From Methanosarcinales archaeon (GTDB taxonomy: Archaea > Nanobdellota > Nanobdellia > Woesearchaeales > CG1-02-33-12): a stretch of 10,746 bases of DNA. The stretch spans positions 1 through 10,746 of the forward strand of contig JAFCBX010000042.1 of NCBI GenBank assembly GCA_017610505.1. Reading direction: 5' to 3'. Position numbers and translations under genes: made by a program. The notes beneath the pieces are model-generated. The model was given only the letters and a program-made list of their open reading frames with translations. It was not told where the DNA came from and did no database searches. Shown here piece after piece: positions 1 through 7,622 of this stretch (the first letter of the stretch is position 1; the number at the start of each line of letters is the position of its first letter).

Positions 1-1
1 A

Positions 2-613
2 AAATCAACAACAGGCACAGCAAACAGTTCTGGAACCTATAATGAAGAAGACTTTGTTGATGATACAATACCTACAAACCCAACTGATTTAATCTTAACT
101 GCAGGGGATGTTAAGGTAGGAGATAGCTTATCAGGAACTTGCACAGACTCTACAGATGCAGATGGTGATTCAATAACCTATCATTATGAGTTTTATAACA
201 CAAATAACTCAGTAGAAAGACAGGCTTATTCTGCAACAAATAGTTATACAATAGCGGTTGCTGATGCACATGACCAAATAAGAGTCAGATGCAAGGCAGT
301 AACAGATTATGGAGAAAGCTCTGGCTATGATGAAGAAAATAAGCAGATAGCAGATACGCTTCCGACAACACCAACTGGTTCATCATTGACAGCAGGAGAT
401 GTAAAGTCAGATGCAGATAATGATGCAGTAAGCTATCATTATGAATTTTACAACACAAATAATTCAGTAGAAAGACAGGAAAAAAGCTCTGACAGCACTT
501 ATGTAATAGCAGCAGCAGATGCCCATGACCAGATAAGAGTAAGAATATGGGCTCATACAGATTATGGAGATTCATCTAATTATGAAGAATTAAATAAACA
601 AATAGCAAATACA
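2..613 (+). repeat. Tandem DADGD...YHYEFY modules (F0-F2; a fourth copy is at 3121-3417)
   Basis: In-frame protein repeats of about 95 residues: a partial copy at 2-70, full copies at 71-361 and 362-613, and a dispersed copy at 3121-3417. Each carries DADGDxITYHYEFY, a Tyr-Thr-Ile strand and ADAHDxIRVR, ending near SSxYxE. The copy at 362-613 has lost about 12 residues relative to its neighbour, between GDVK and DADND. The family resembles Ig/fibronectin-type surface modules, but I cannot assign a named domain. Confidence 0.75.
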
Positions 614-2137
614 GCACCAGCACAACCAAGTTTAACAAATCCAGATAATAATTCATACATTAATTCAATCACTATGAACTGGACAGGCTCTGATGCAGAT
701 GATGATACTGTTCATTATCATGTGCTGGTTAATGGAACACAAGCCTGTTATACTGATGATTTGAATTGCTCTTATGACCCTAATGATGGATATTATCAAT
801 GGGATGTTACTCCTTTTGATGGAACAATAAATGGAACTGTTTCAAGCTCAAGGTATTACACTTATGACACAATAAATCCTCAGCTGGAAATAACAACCAC
901 AAACAACACCATAAGCAACACCCTAACAACAATAAAGGGAACTGCTTCAGATACTAATACAGACACTATTTATTCAAACAATACTAACTGGGATTGGAAT
1001 GAAACTTATACAAGCTGGAAATTCACAAATAACACAAACATAGCAGATGGAACTTACCATATTTTGATAACAGCAAATGATTCTGCTGGTAATACAAACA
1101 GTTTATTATTCAATTTCACTTATGATACAACAGCACCAACTTATTCAAGTGATGCTGATGACTCAGGCAATAGTGTTGGGGAAGGGACTGTTGTAAATAT
1201 TTCAACCTATTGGCAGGATACACATTTGGATACAGCAGAATTTTACCATAATGCAAGTGGCAATTATGTTTTAAATTCAACATGCTCTCTTTCTGGAACA
1301 TCAGACTGGTGCAATAAAACAATAGATACAACAGGGATGATAGGAAAAAGAATTTGCTGGAAACAGTATGCAAATGATAGTGCTGGAAATGTAAATAATA
1401 CAATGACTGACCACTGCTTTAATGTAACTTTGGTAAACACAGCACCAACAATAACAGCAAATGCAACAAGCCCAGCAATAGTTTACACAAACACAGATTT
1501 TAAATTAAATTTAACAATCACAGACCCTAATACTGGTCAAACCTTAACAGGCTATGTGCAGTTCTATGTCAACAATATAGCAAATGGTTCTTTCCAGTCA
1601 CAGACAGCACCAAATGGTACAAGCACGTTGATAGGCACATTAGGAAGTGGGAATTTCAGCAAGGATTATAACTTAATTGTAGAGTTTTGGGCAGGTGATG
1701 GCATAGATAATACAACAAAAGAAAACGCAACACAGGTTACTGTTCAGAACTCAGTTCCAACAATACAAGTCCAAAGCATATTCATAAACTGCTCAGCAGG
1801 ACATTGCTTTAATGTTACTGCTGGTATTAATGATGCAGATGGTTATTCTGATATTGTAAAAACAAATATCTCAACAACTGGTGGGGGTAGTTGTTATAAC
1901 ATAGCAAACTCAACCTCTGGAAATTATTTCAATTCTACATGGAATTGTTCTGGAACTGCTTTAGAATCAACTGATATAATAATTGGCTTTAATGACTCAT
2001 CTGGCTCTTATATCCAGACAGACCTAAGTTCAAATGTTTATCCAAACCAAGAACCAATACAGCCAAGCCTAACAAACCCAGAAAACGATGATTACATAAA
2101 TTCAATCATGATGAACTGGACGAGCTCTGATGCATGA
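2..2137 (+). CDS. Giant repeat-rich surface protein, 5' part (partial, ends at a frameshift)
   Basis: This frame is open from base 2, so the true start lies upstream of the window; the TTG at 386 is inside a repeat and is not a start. The product is Asn/Thr/Ser/Asp-rich and poor in Lys/Arg, and is built from beta-sandwich-like modules: a partial and two further copies of a DADGDSITYHYEFY-type module (2-613), a module with VLVNGTQACYTDDLN (626-1126), a Cys-containing module ending in YANDSAGNVNNT (1127-1438), a YTNTDFKLNLTI...EFWAGDG module (1439-1745) and an NCSAGHCFNVTAG module (1763-2050). From 386 to the end I count 34 N-X-S/T sequons in 583 codons, which with the paired Cys suggests export and N-glycosylation. 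It stops at TGA 2135-2137 in the middle of a module, where the parallel copy at 692-712 reads through. I know no specific family; a surface/adhesin-like role is inferred. Coding status is certain, function is not. Confidence 0.85.
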   Translation, partial: KSTTGTANSSGTYNEEDFVDDTIPTNPTDLILTAGDVKVGDSLSGTCTDSTDADGDSITYHYEFYNTNNSVERQAYSATNSYTIAVADAHDQIRVRCKAVTDYGESSGYDEENKQIADTLPTTPTGSSLTAGDVKSDADNDAVSYHYEFYNTNNSVERQEKSSDSTYVIAAADAHDQIRVRIWAHTDYGDSSNYEELNKQIANTAPAQPSLTNPDNNSYINSITMNWTGSDADDDTVHYHVLVNGTQACYTDDLNCSYDPNDGYYQWDVTPFDGTINGTVSSSRYYTYDTINPQLEITTTNNTISNTLTTIKGTASDTNTDTIYSNNTNWDWNETYTSWKFTNNTNIADGTYHILITANDSAGNTNSLLFNFTYDTTAPTYSSDADDSGNSVGEGTVVNISTYWQDTHLDTAEFYHNASGNYVLNSTCSLSGTSDWCNKTIDTTGMIGKRICWKQYANDSAGNVNNTMTDHCFNVTLVNTAPTITANATSPAIVYTNTDFKLNLTITDPNTGQTLTGYVQFYVNNIANGSFQSQTAPNGTSTLIGTLGSGNFSKDYNLIVEFWAGDGIDNTTKENATQVTVQNSVPTIQVQSIFINCSAGHCFNVTAGINDADGYSDIVKTNISTTGGGSCYNIANSTSGNYFNSTWNCSGTALESTDIIIGFNDSSGSYIQTDLSSNVYPNQEPIQPSLTNPENDDYINSIMMNWTSSDA
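626..1126 (+). repeat. Duplicated module D, intact copy
   Basis: This is the first copy of a roughly 500-bp internal duplication; the partner is 2063-2529. The pair includes 727-858 versus 2159-2290, 132 bp with a single mismatch (position 781), far closer than the rest of the module. This copy is fully open and serves as the reference that exposes the frameshifts in the second copy. Confidence 0.85.
1439..1745 (+). repeat. EFWAGDG module (copies also at 3701-4005, 4432-4737 and 5284-5592)
   Basis: Four dispersed in-frame copies of a roughly 100-residue module. The shared core is YTNTDxxLNLTIxDP, then QFYVNG, a variable middle, and AEFWAGDG followed by NTTKENTTxVTV. Two variants of the middle exist: SGNFSxDYxLI in copies 1 and 3, and NTNVANLSSSxFG in copies 2 and 4. 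Copies 2, 3 and 4 are separated by the Cys-containing LSVSLSLP modules, giving an A-B-A-B-A order. Confidence 0.8.
1763..2050 (+). repeat. NCSAGHCFNVTAG module (second copy at 2833-3120)
   Basis: Two in-frame copies of about 96 residues, with IQVQ, NCSAGHCFNVTAG, DADGYSDIVKTNIS and FNSTWNCSG. Bases 1937-2013 and 3007-3083 are identical over 77 bp, synonymous positions included, which points to recent duplication or gene conversion. The four conserved Cys per copy suggest disulfides outside the cell. Confidence 0.8.
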
Positions 2138-2529
2138 CACTATTTATTATCATGTCTTGGTTAATGGAACACAAGCCTGTTATACTGATGATTTGAATTG
2201 CTCTTATGACCCAAATGATGGATATTATCAATGGGATGTTACTCCTTTTGATGGAACAATAAATGGAACTGTTTCAAGCTCAAGGTATTATACTTATGAT
2301 ACAATTAATCCACAACTCACAATCACTACATCAAATAACACTATAAGCAATACCCTAACAACAATAGAGGGAACTGCCTTTGACACTAATAATAATACAA
2401 TCTATACAAATAGTTCATCGGAAATTTACAAATTATACAAACATAGCAGATGGGAATTATCATATTTTGATAACAGCAAATGATTCTGCTGGAAACACAA
2501 ACAGCTCTTTATTTAACTTCACTTATGAT
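2063..2529 (+). repeat. Duplicated module D, frameshifted copy
   Basis: This is the second copy of the 626-1126 module, from PSLTNPEN to FNFTYD. Relative to copy one it lacks 5 bases near 2133 (GATGCA directly joined to TGACAC), lacks 10 codons (the WDWNETYT region) and has one extra base near 2412 (TCATCGGAAA against an expected TCATGGAAA). Neither site is a homopolymer run or a recognisable slippery heptamer. Confidence 0.8.
2130..2483 (+). CDS. Giant surface protein, middle fragment between two frameshifts
   Basis: This is the same gene continued in the next frame. Its residues (YHVLVNGTQACYTDDLN, then YYQWDVTPFDGTINGT) match the module at 712-880 almost exactly. The ATG at 2130 only happens to lie at the shift and is unlikely to be a true start. 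Homology to the upstream copy holds until about 2411; after that the correct reading continues in the third frame (KFTNYTNIADG), and the last 24 or so codons here (to TGA at 2481-2483) are out-of-frame translation. Comparison with 626-1126 explains the length difference exactly: 5 bases lost near 2133, a 10-codon in-frame loss and 1 base gained near 2412 (501 versus 467 nt). It should be treated as part of a broken or misassembled gene, not as an independent protein. Confidence 0.6.
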   Translation: MHDTIYYHVLVNGTQACYTDDLNCSYDPNDGYYQWDVTPFDGTINGTVSSSRYYTYDTINPQLTITTSNNTISNTLTTIEGTAFDTNNNTIYTNSSSEIYKLYKHSRWELSYFDNSK

Positions 2530-5500
2530 TCAACCCCACCAACACCTTCAAATATAGGAAAAAATACAACACCTAAAATAAATGAAGATGTTAAATTCTA
2601 TACTCAATGGTTTGACACAAATGGGTTGAGCCATTATGTATTTAGCTGGAATCATAGCGGAACAATGGAGAATGATTCTGCACTATCTTTAACAGATTGG
2701 AGCAATGTCACAAAAACAATTACAGCAACAGGAAATCCTCGGATTGACTGGATAATATATGTAAATGATTCTGTTGGCAACTGGAATAACACAGGAACAC
2801 AGACATTTACAATGGCTAATACAGCACCAGCAATCCAAGTCCAGAATACATTCGTAAACTGCTCTGCAGGGCACTGTTTTAATGTCACCGCAGGGGTTAA
2901 TGATGCGGATGGCTACTCTGACATTGTAAAAACAAATATCTCATTTAGCCCAGGAACAAGCTGCGTTAATATTGCAAACTCAACATTTGGAAACTACTTT
3001 AACTCAACATGGAATTGTTCTGGAACTGCTTTAGAATCAACTGATATAATAATTGGCTTTAATGACTCATCTGGCTCTTATATTCAGACAGACCAAAGCT
3101 CTAATGTTTATCCAGACCAAACTCCAACAGCCCCAACAGATATTGATGGTTTTCCAGCTTCTTTAAAAGTTACAGATTTATTAACAGTTACAGCTTCAGG
3201 TGGTTCTGATGCAGATGGTGATATAATTACTTATCATTACAAATTTTATGATGTAAATGAATCAGACACAAGGCAAGACTGGAGTGCAACAAACTCATAT
3301 ACAATACAGGCATCTGATGCACATGACACAATAAGGGTTTATGCAAAATCAACAACAGATACTGCAAATAGTTCTGGCTCATACTATGAAACTGATTTTG
3401 TTGATGACACTGCTCCAACCCTCATAGGCAATCCATCAATAAATAATTCAAATCCAGAAACAGACAGTATACTTAATTGTAATGTAGGAAGCTACAATGA
3501 TGATGATAGTGATACACAGGAAGCATCCAACTGGAAGTGGTTTAAGAACAGCACAGAAATATCTGGTCAAACATCACAAACACTTGACTTATCAACAGCA
3601 GGAAATGGTAATGTTGGTGATTTGATAATCTGCTCAGAACAGCCTACAAACAGCTATGGAACTGGATTATATTATAACAGCAGTTCAGTTACTATAAATA
3701 ACACAGCACCAGCAATAACATCAAATACCACAAAGCCAGACACTGTTTATACTAACACAGACTGGATGCTAAACTTAACAATCAGTGACCCTAATTCTGG
3801 TGATACTATAACAGCTTACACGCAGTTTTATGTAAATGGCTCTCCAAGTTCATTGCATAGCCTAAATGTAACCAGTAACATAAATACCAATGTTGCAAAC
3901 CTAAGCAGTTCGCTCTTTGGTGAAGAGGCAAACCTAACTGCAGAATTCTGGGCAGGCGATGGAATATATAACACAACAAAGGAAAACACAACACAGGTTA
4001 CTGTTAGTATTATTTACGGAACTCTTTCAGTCAGCCTAAGCCTGCCAACAGACGACACATCAATATCCCAAAACAACACATTCACAATAAATGCAACCAT
4101 TAACTGCACAGGCTCAGCAGGAGCAAAGTGCGGTGAGGTCTATGCCCTGACAAGATACAATAAAACCCTAATAACACCTGACACTAAAATCAACACAACT
4201 GAAGGGACTAGTCCATTTTATTTGGTTGGAGGAGCTCCAAACCCTGAAACCTCTCCAACAACTTTAGACCAAGGAGACTCCTGGAACGTCAGCTGGACTG
4301 TTAATGCTACTGGCCCAACTGATACCCAGTATTTAATTGATGTGCTGTTTAATTCAAGCTATGGAAGCAGTAATGTTGAAAATAATGACACTACAAACCC
4401 AAGGATATGCATTGGGACTTGCCCTGCTAGTGCAACAGCCCCAGTAATAATAGCAAATGCCACAAGCCCAGCAAATGTTTACACAAACACAGACTTCAAG
4501 CTAAATTTAACAATAACAGACATAGATAATTCTACAGTAACTGGCTATGTGCAGTTCTATGTTAATGGTACAGCAAATGGTTCTGTCCAGTCACAGACAG
4601 CAGACAACAACACAAACACATTAATAGGCATATTGGGAAGCGGGAATTTCAGCAATGATTATAAATTAATAGCAGAATTCTGGGCAGGCGACGGAATATA
4701 TAACACAACAAAAGAAAACACAACTGAAGTCACTGTAGGCACTATTTATGGTGTATTATCAGTCAGCTTAAGCCTGCCTTCAAATAATACTATAGTACCA
4801 CAAAACAATACCTTCACTATAAATGCAACAGTTACATGCGCTGGCTCAGCAGGAGCAGAGTGTGGCAAGATCTCTGCCCTGGCAAGATACAATAAAACTG
4901 CAAGTCCTGACACTGCTATTAACACTACATCAGGGGCAACTCCGTTTTATATTGTTGGAGCTTCAAACCTACAAACCTCTCCTTCAACTTTAGGATATGG
5001 CCAGGACTGGAACGTCAGCTGGACTGTTAATGCAACTGGCCCAAATTATGGCAATTATTTGATTGATGTTCTGTTTAATTCAAGCTATGGAAGTGTTGCT
5101 GATAATGATACTATAAATCCAACAGTATGCATTGGAGCTTGTGCAAAGTTCTGGAATGCAACATTTAACACAACTGAAAAACAAACAGGGCAGTGGAACA
5201 TCACGACCACTGCTAATGCAGACTGGTTCTTCACTCATATTTTTGATGATGGCAGAAACTTTAATTTAAGCAGCTATATAGAAAACACAAAACCAACAAT
5301 TATAGCAAACATAACCTCTCCAACAGATGTTTACACAAACACTACCTGGAAATTAAACCTTACTGTTACAGACCCTGATGTTGGAGATATAATAACAGCT
5401 TACACACAATTCTATGTGAATGGCTCTGAAGTTGGCTCTGTTATAAGCCATGAGGTAATCAACAACACAAACACTAATGTTGCAAACCTAAGCAGCTCAG

Positions 5501-6315
5501 ACTTTGGAAAAGGAGCAACTTTAATAGCAGAATTCTGGGCTGGCGATGGAACAGAAAACACCACAAAATACAACACAACAGAAGCAACTGTATTGAACAG
5601 CCCTCCATCCCAAGTCAATCTTTCATATCCTGAAAATAATGATACATTATTCATTAACAGGACTCCAATGTTTAACTGGACTGCTGCAACTGATGCAGAC
5701 AATGAGAATTTAACCTACCAAATACAGGTTAGCCTTAATTCTGATGTAAGCAGCCCGCTAACAAATGAGACAGGCATTTCAAATACCTACTACATACAGC
5801 CATCAGAGCTTAGCTTTACAACATATTATTGGAAAGTAAGGGCAAATGACTCTGAAGAATATGGCACATGGTCTGATACATGGAATTTCACCCTAGTTCC
5901 TTCTGTCTCAATAATTCTGAGAAATGATACCATTAACTTTGGCACAATGGAACAATTTGAGGTCAATGACACTACAAACAACAAGCCAAATCCATTCAAA
6001 CTGGAAAATGACGGAAACACAGAAGTAAATATCAGTGTAAACTCAAGCTCATTATGGTCAAGTGAATCTGCACTATTAAACACTTCATACTATCAGTTCA
6101 GGGCAGACAGCTCAGAAGAACTAAACTCCTTTAATTGGTCAAACTCCCAGACAACCTGGGCTAATATGTCTGATGTTGAAAAAAGCGTAATAGATACACT
6201 AAACCATTCTGATTCAAGTGATTTAGCAGAGATTGAAATAAGGGTTGAGGTTGCATCAGATGAGCCACCAGGATCAAAATCAACAAACTTAATATTTCAT
6301 ATAGAGGGATCATGA
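2380..6315 (+). CDS. Giant repeat-rich surface protein, 3' part
   Basis: This is the long third piece of the same gene. The TTG at 2380 gives the longest reading, but homology to the earlier copy begins only near 2415 (KFTNYTNIADG), so no true start is present. Module order: end of the duplicated module (to 2529), YVNDSVGNWNNT module (2530-2820), NCSAGHCFNVTAG module (2833-3120), DADGDIITYHYKFY module (3121-3417), an Ig-like stretch with SNWKWFKNSTEISG, then alternating EFWAGDG modules (3701-4005, 4432-4737, 5284-5592) and LSVSLSLP...QNNTFTINAT modules with CxGSAGAxCG and CIGxC cysteines (4012-4422, 4744-5142). A fibronectin-III-like domain (about 5605-5900, TYYWKVRANDSEEYGTWS) and a C-terminal domain with TINFGTM and LENDGNTEVNISVNSSSLW follow. 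I count about 86 N-X-S/T sequons. It ends in FHIEGS with no visible membrane anchor or sorting motif. Its stop overlaps the next start (ATGA). Confidence 0.85.
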   Translation: MTLIIIQSIQIVHRKFTNYTNIADGNYHILITANDSAGNTNSSLFNFTYDSTPPTPSNIGKNTTPKINEDVKFYTQWFDTNGLSHYVFSWNHSGTMENDSALSLTDWSNVTKTITATGNPRIDWIIYVNDSVGNWNNTGTQTFTMANTAPAIQVQNTFVNCSAGHCFNVTAGVNDADGYSDIVKTNISFSPGTSCVNIANSTFGNYFNSTWNCSGTALESTDIIIGFNDSSGSYIQTDQSSNVYPDQTPTAPTDIDGFPASLKVTDLLTVTASGGSDADGDIITYHYKFYDVNESDTRQDWSATNSYTIQASDAHDTIRVYAKSTTDTANSSGSYYETDFVDDTAPTLIGNPSINNSNPETDSILNCNVGSYNDDDSDTQEASNWKWFKNSTEISGQTSQTLDLSTAGNGNVGDLIICSEQPTNSYGTGLYYNSSSVTINNTAPAITSNTTKPDTVYTNTDWMLNLTISDPNSGDTITAYTQFYVNGSPSSLHSLNVTSNINTNVANLSSSLFGEEANLTAEFWAGDGIYNTTKENTTQVTVSIIYGTLSVSLSLPTDDTSISQNNTFTINATINCTGSAGAKCGEVYALTRYNKTLITPDTKINTTEGTSPFYLVGGAPNPETSPTTLDQGDSWNVSWTVNATGPTDTQYLIDVLFNSSYGSSNVENNDTTNPRICIGTCPASATAPVIIANATSPANVYTNTDFKLNLTITDIDNSTVTGYVQFYVNGTANGSVQSQTADNNTNTLIGILGSGNFSNDYKLIAEFWAGDGIYNTTKENTTEVTVGTIYGVLSVSLSLPSNNTIVPQNNTFTINATVTCAGSAGAECGKISALARYNKTASPDTAINTTSGATPFYIVGASNLQTSPSTLGYGQDWNVSWTVNATGPNYGNYLIDVLFNSSYGSVADNDTINPTVCIGACAKFWNATFNTTEKQTGQWNITTTANADWFFTHIFDDGRNFNLSSYIENTKPTIIANITSPTDVYTNTTWKLNLTVTDPDVGDIITAYTQFYVNGSEVGSVISHEVINNTNTNVANLSSSDFGKGATLIAEFWAGDGTENTTKYNTTEATVLNSPPSQVNLSYPENNDTLFINRTPMFNWTAATDADNENLTYQIQVSLNSDVSSPLTNETGISNTYYIQPSELSFTTYYWKVRANDSEEYGTWSDTWNFTLVPSVSIILRNDTINFGTMEQFEVNDTTNNKPNPFKLENDGNTEVNISVNSSSLWSSESALLNTSYYQFRADSSEELNSFNWSNSQTTWANMSDVEKSVIDTLNHSDSSDLAEIEIRVEVASDEPPGSKSTNLIFHIEGS
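4012..4422 (+). repeat. LSVSLSLP / CxGSAGAxCG module (second copy at 4744-5142)
   Basis: Two in-frame copies of about 135 residues. Shared landmarks are IYGxLSVSLSLP, QNNTFTINAT, a Cys pair in CxGSAGAxCG, ALxRYNKT, WNVSWTVNATGP, YLIDVLFNSSYGS and a closing CIGxC. The four invariant Cys and the strand-like hydrophobic alternation suggest a disulfide-stabilised extracellular beta domain. I do not recognise a named family. Confidence 0.8.
6304..6309 (+). promoter_or_regulatory. Shine-Dalgarno-like site for the membrane-protein gene
   Basis: GAGGGA lies two bases upstream of the ATG at 6312, inside the last codons of the giant gene. With the 4-base ATGA stop/start overlap it indicates translational coupling of the two genes. 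Confidence 0.5.
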
Positions 6316-7502
6316 AACTAAAACCAATACTATTAATAATTGTAATTCTTATTTTGGCTAGTCAAACTTATGCACTTGGCATTGCTCCAAGCCACGTTGA
6401 TGTTATATTTGAGCCATCTCTTGAAAAAACAATCCAACTAAAAGTAATTAATAATGCCCATAAAGACTTTGATGCTGTTGTTTATGCTGAAGGTGCTCTA
6501 GCAGAATACATAACAATAGAAAATCCAACAATAAGCCTATCAAAAGATGAGGATTCAAAAATAATCTCATACAAAGTAAATCTGCCAAAAAAACTTAAAA
6601 CACAGGGAATGCATGAAGCAAAAGTTGTTGTAAGGGAAATACCAAAAACCACAAAAGGTGAAACAACAATAACAGCAAGCCTTGCAGTTGTATCAAAGTT
6701 GAAAGTCATGGTTCCTTATAAGGGAAAATATGCTGAAATAAAGCTCTTCGTAACAGACTTCAAAAAGGATAAAGAGTCCAACTTTGCTGTTGAGGTAAGA
6801 AACCTTGGAACAGAAGACATTCTGGAAGCATATGCCATAATAAACATTTATGATCCATTAAACAATAAGCTTGTAGCAACAACAAGCAATAAAGCTAAAA
6901 TAAACTCAAAAGACAAAGAAATCCTTATAGCAAAGTGGACCCCAAAGATTGGTTCTGGAAACTATAGGGCTGTTGCAACCTTAATGTATGATGGGCTGAA
7001 CACAAGGGATGAGAAGTCATTCACAATCGGCACATTTGAGCTTGACATAGCCTCAATAAGTGTTACTGACTTCACGCTTGGTGGAATAGCAAAGTTTAAT
7101 ATAGTGGTTGGAAATGAATGGAATGAGGATATACCAAATGTGTTTGCTGAAACAACTGTTAAAGATGATAAGGGAAGGATATACACACAATTCAAGACAG
7201 CTTCAGTAGACATTCCTGCTTTTGGCAGCCAGGAGCTTAATGCATATTGGGACACTGCAAAGGTAATTCCCGGAGCATATAAATTTGGTATAGTGCTAAA
7301 CTATCTTGGGCAAAAAACTGAGAGAATATTTGACATAATGGTTGAATATGATAAGATAACAGCATCATTAGTTGGAAGGGTAATAGCAGCAGAAGAAGAG
7401 GAAAAGCCAGCTGTGCTGAAATCAATATACATCCTGATATTCCTTGTGGTGATTCTCATAATATTTAATATAGTTATATATTTCAGGAAGATAAAGAAGT
7501 GA
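6312..7502 (+). CDS. Secreted, C-terminally anchored membrane protein, partner of the giant surface protein
   Basis: The product has 396 residues. Residues 1-21 form a clear signal peptide (Lys-containing start, long Leu/Ile core, cleavage likely after QTYA). The exported part looks like serial Ig-like beta domains, starting with GIAPSHVDVIFEPSLEKTI and VREIP, a pattern I associate with NEW3/DUF916-like archaeal surface proteins, though this is not a firm assignment. An acidic AEEEE linker (360-364) precedes one membrane span at about 371-391 and a basic tail RKIKK. It contains no valid N-X-S/T sequon (the only candidate, NPT, is blocked by Pro), in sharp contrast to its upstream neighbour. 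The start overlaps the preceding stop as ATGA, so the two are almost certainly co-expressed. I infer that it holds or presents the giant protein at the cell surface. A second copy of its 3' end lies at 8939-9084. Confidence 0.85.
   Translation: MKLKPILLIIVILILASQTYALGIAPSHVDVIFEPSLEKTIQLKVINNAHKDFDAVVYAEGALAEYITIENPTISLSKDEDSKIISYKVNLPKKLKTQGMHEAKVVVREIPKTTKGETTITASLAVVSKLKVMVPYKGKYAEIKLFVTDFKKDKESNFAVEVRNLGTEDILEAYAIINIYDPLNNKLVATTSNKAKINSKDKEILIAKWTPKIGSGNYRAVATLMYDGLNTRDEKSFTIGTFELDIASISVTDFTLGGIAKFNIVVGNEWNEDIPNVFAETTVKDDKGRIYTQFKTASVDIPAFGSQELNAYWDTAKVIPGAYKFGIVLNYLGQKTERIFDIMVEYDKITASLVGRVIAAEEEEKPAVLKSIYILIFLVVILIIFNIVIYFRKIKK
7357..7502 (+). repeat. Direct repeat, left copy (3' end of the membrane-protein gene)
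   Basis: These 146 bp encode the last 47 or so codons, including the acidic linker, the membrane span and the stop. They align without gaps to 8939-9084 with 11 mismatches (135/146). Together the two copies flank the ATPase gene. Confidence 0.9.
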
Positions 7503-7579
7503 AAAGAAAAATTTGTGAGGAATGTGAAGGCAGTATTATCCAAATTTGGTAATAAATTTTAATTTATGAAGTTCAACAA

Positions 7580-7611
7580 AAAGGGAAAGATTTATAAAGA
7601 AGTTTCCCTTT
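7580..7611 (+). promoter_or_regulatory. Promoter with inverted repeat for the ATPase gene
   Basis: A BRE-like GGGAAAGA followed by TTTATAAA (7591-7598) lies 25-32 bases upstream of the ATG, the distance expected for a leaderless archaeal transcript. The TATA box sits in the 14-base centre of a perfect 9-bp inverted repeat, AAAGGGAAA (7580-7588) and TTTCCCTTT (7603-7611). This may be an operator, or a chance A/T-rich hairpin. Confidence 0.6.
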
Positions 7612-7622
7612 ACAAATAAAAA

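Noticed and set aside
386..388. TTG as the start of the first surface-protein reading frame
   Set aside because: The same frame is open back to base 2 and encodes further copies of the same module, so the gene begins upstream of the window.
2100..2450. Programmed ribosomal frameshifting
   Set aside because: There is no slippery heptamer or nearby stem-loop at either shift, and the changes are indels relative to a parallel intact copy.
7503..7579. 10-bp palindrome CCAAATTTGG (7540-7549) and a T-rich run as a terminator after the membrane-protein gene
   Set aside because: The palindrome is too short for a convincing hairpin, and the T run is interrupted and not distinguishable from background A/T richness.
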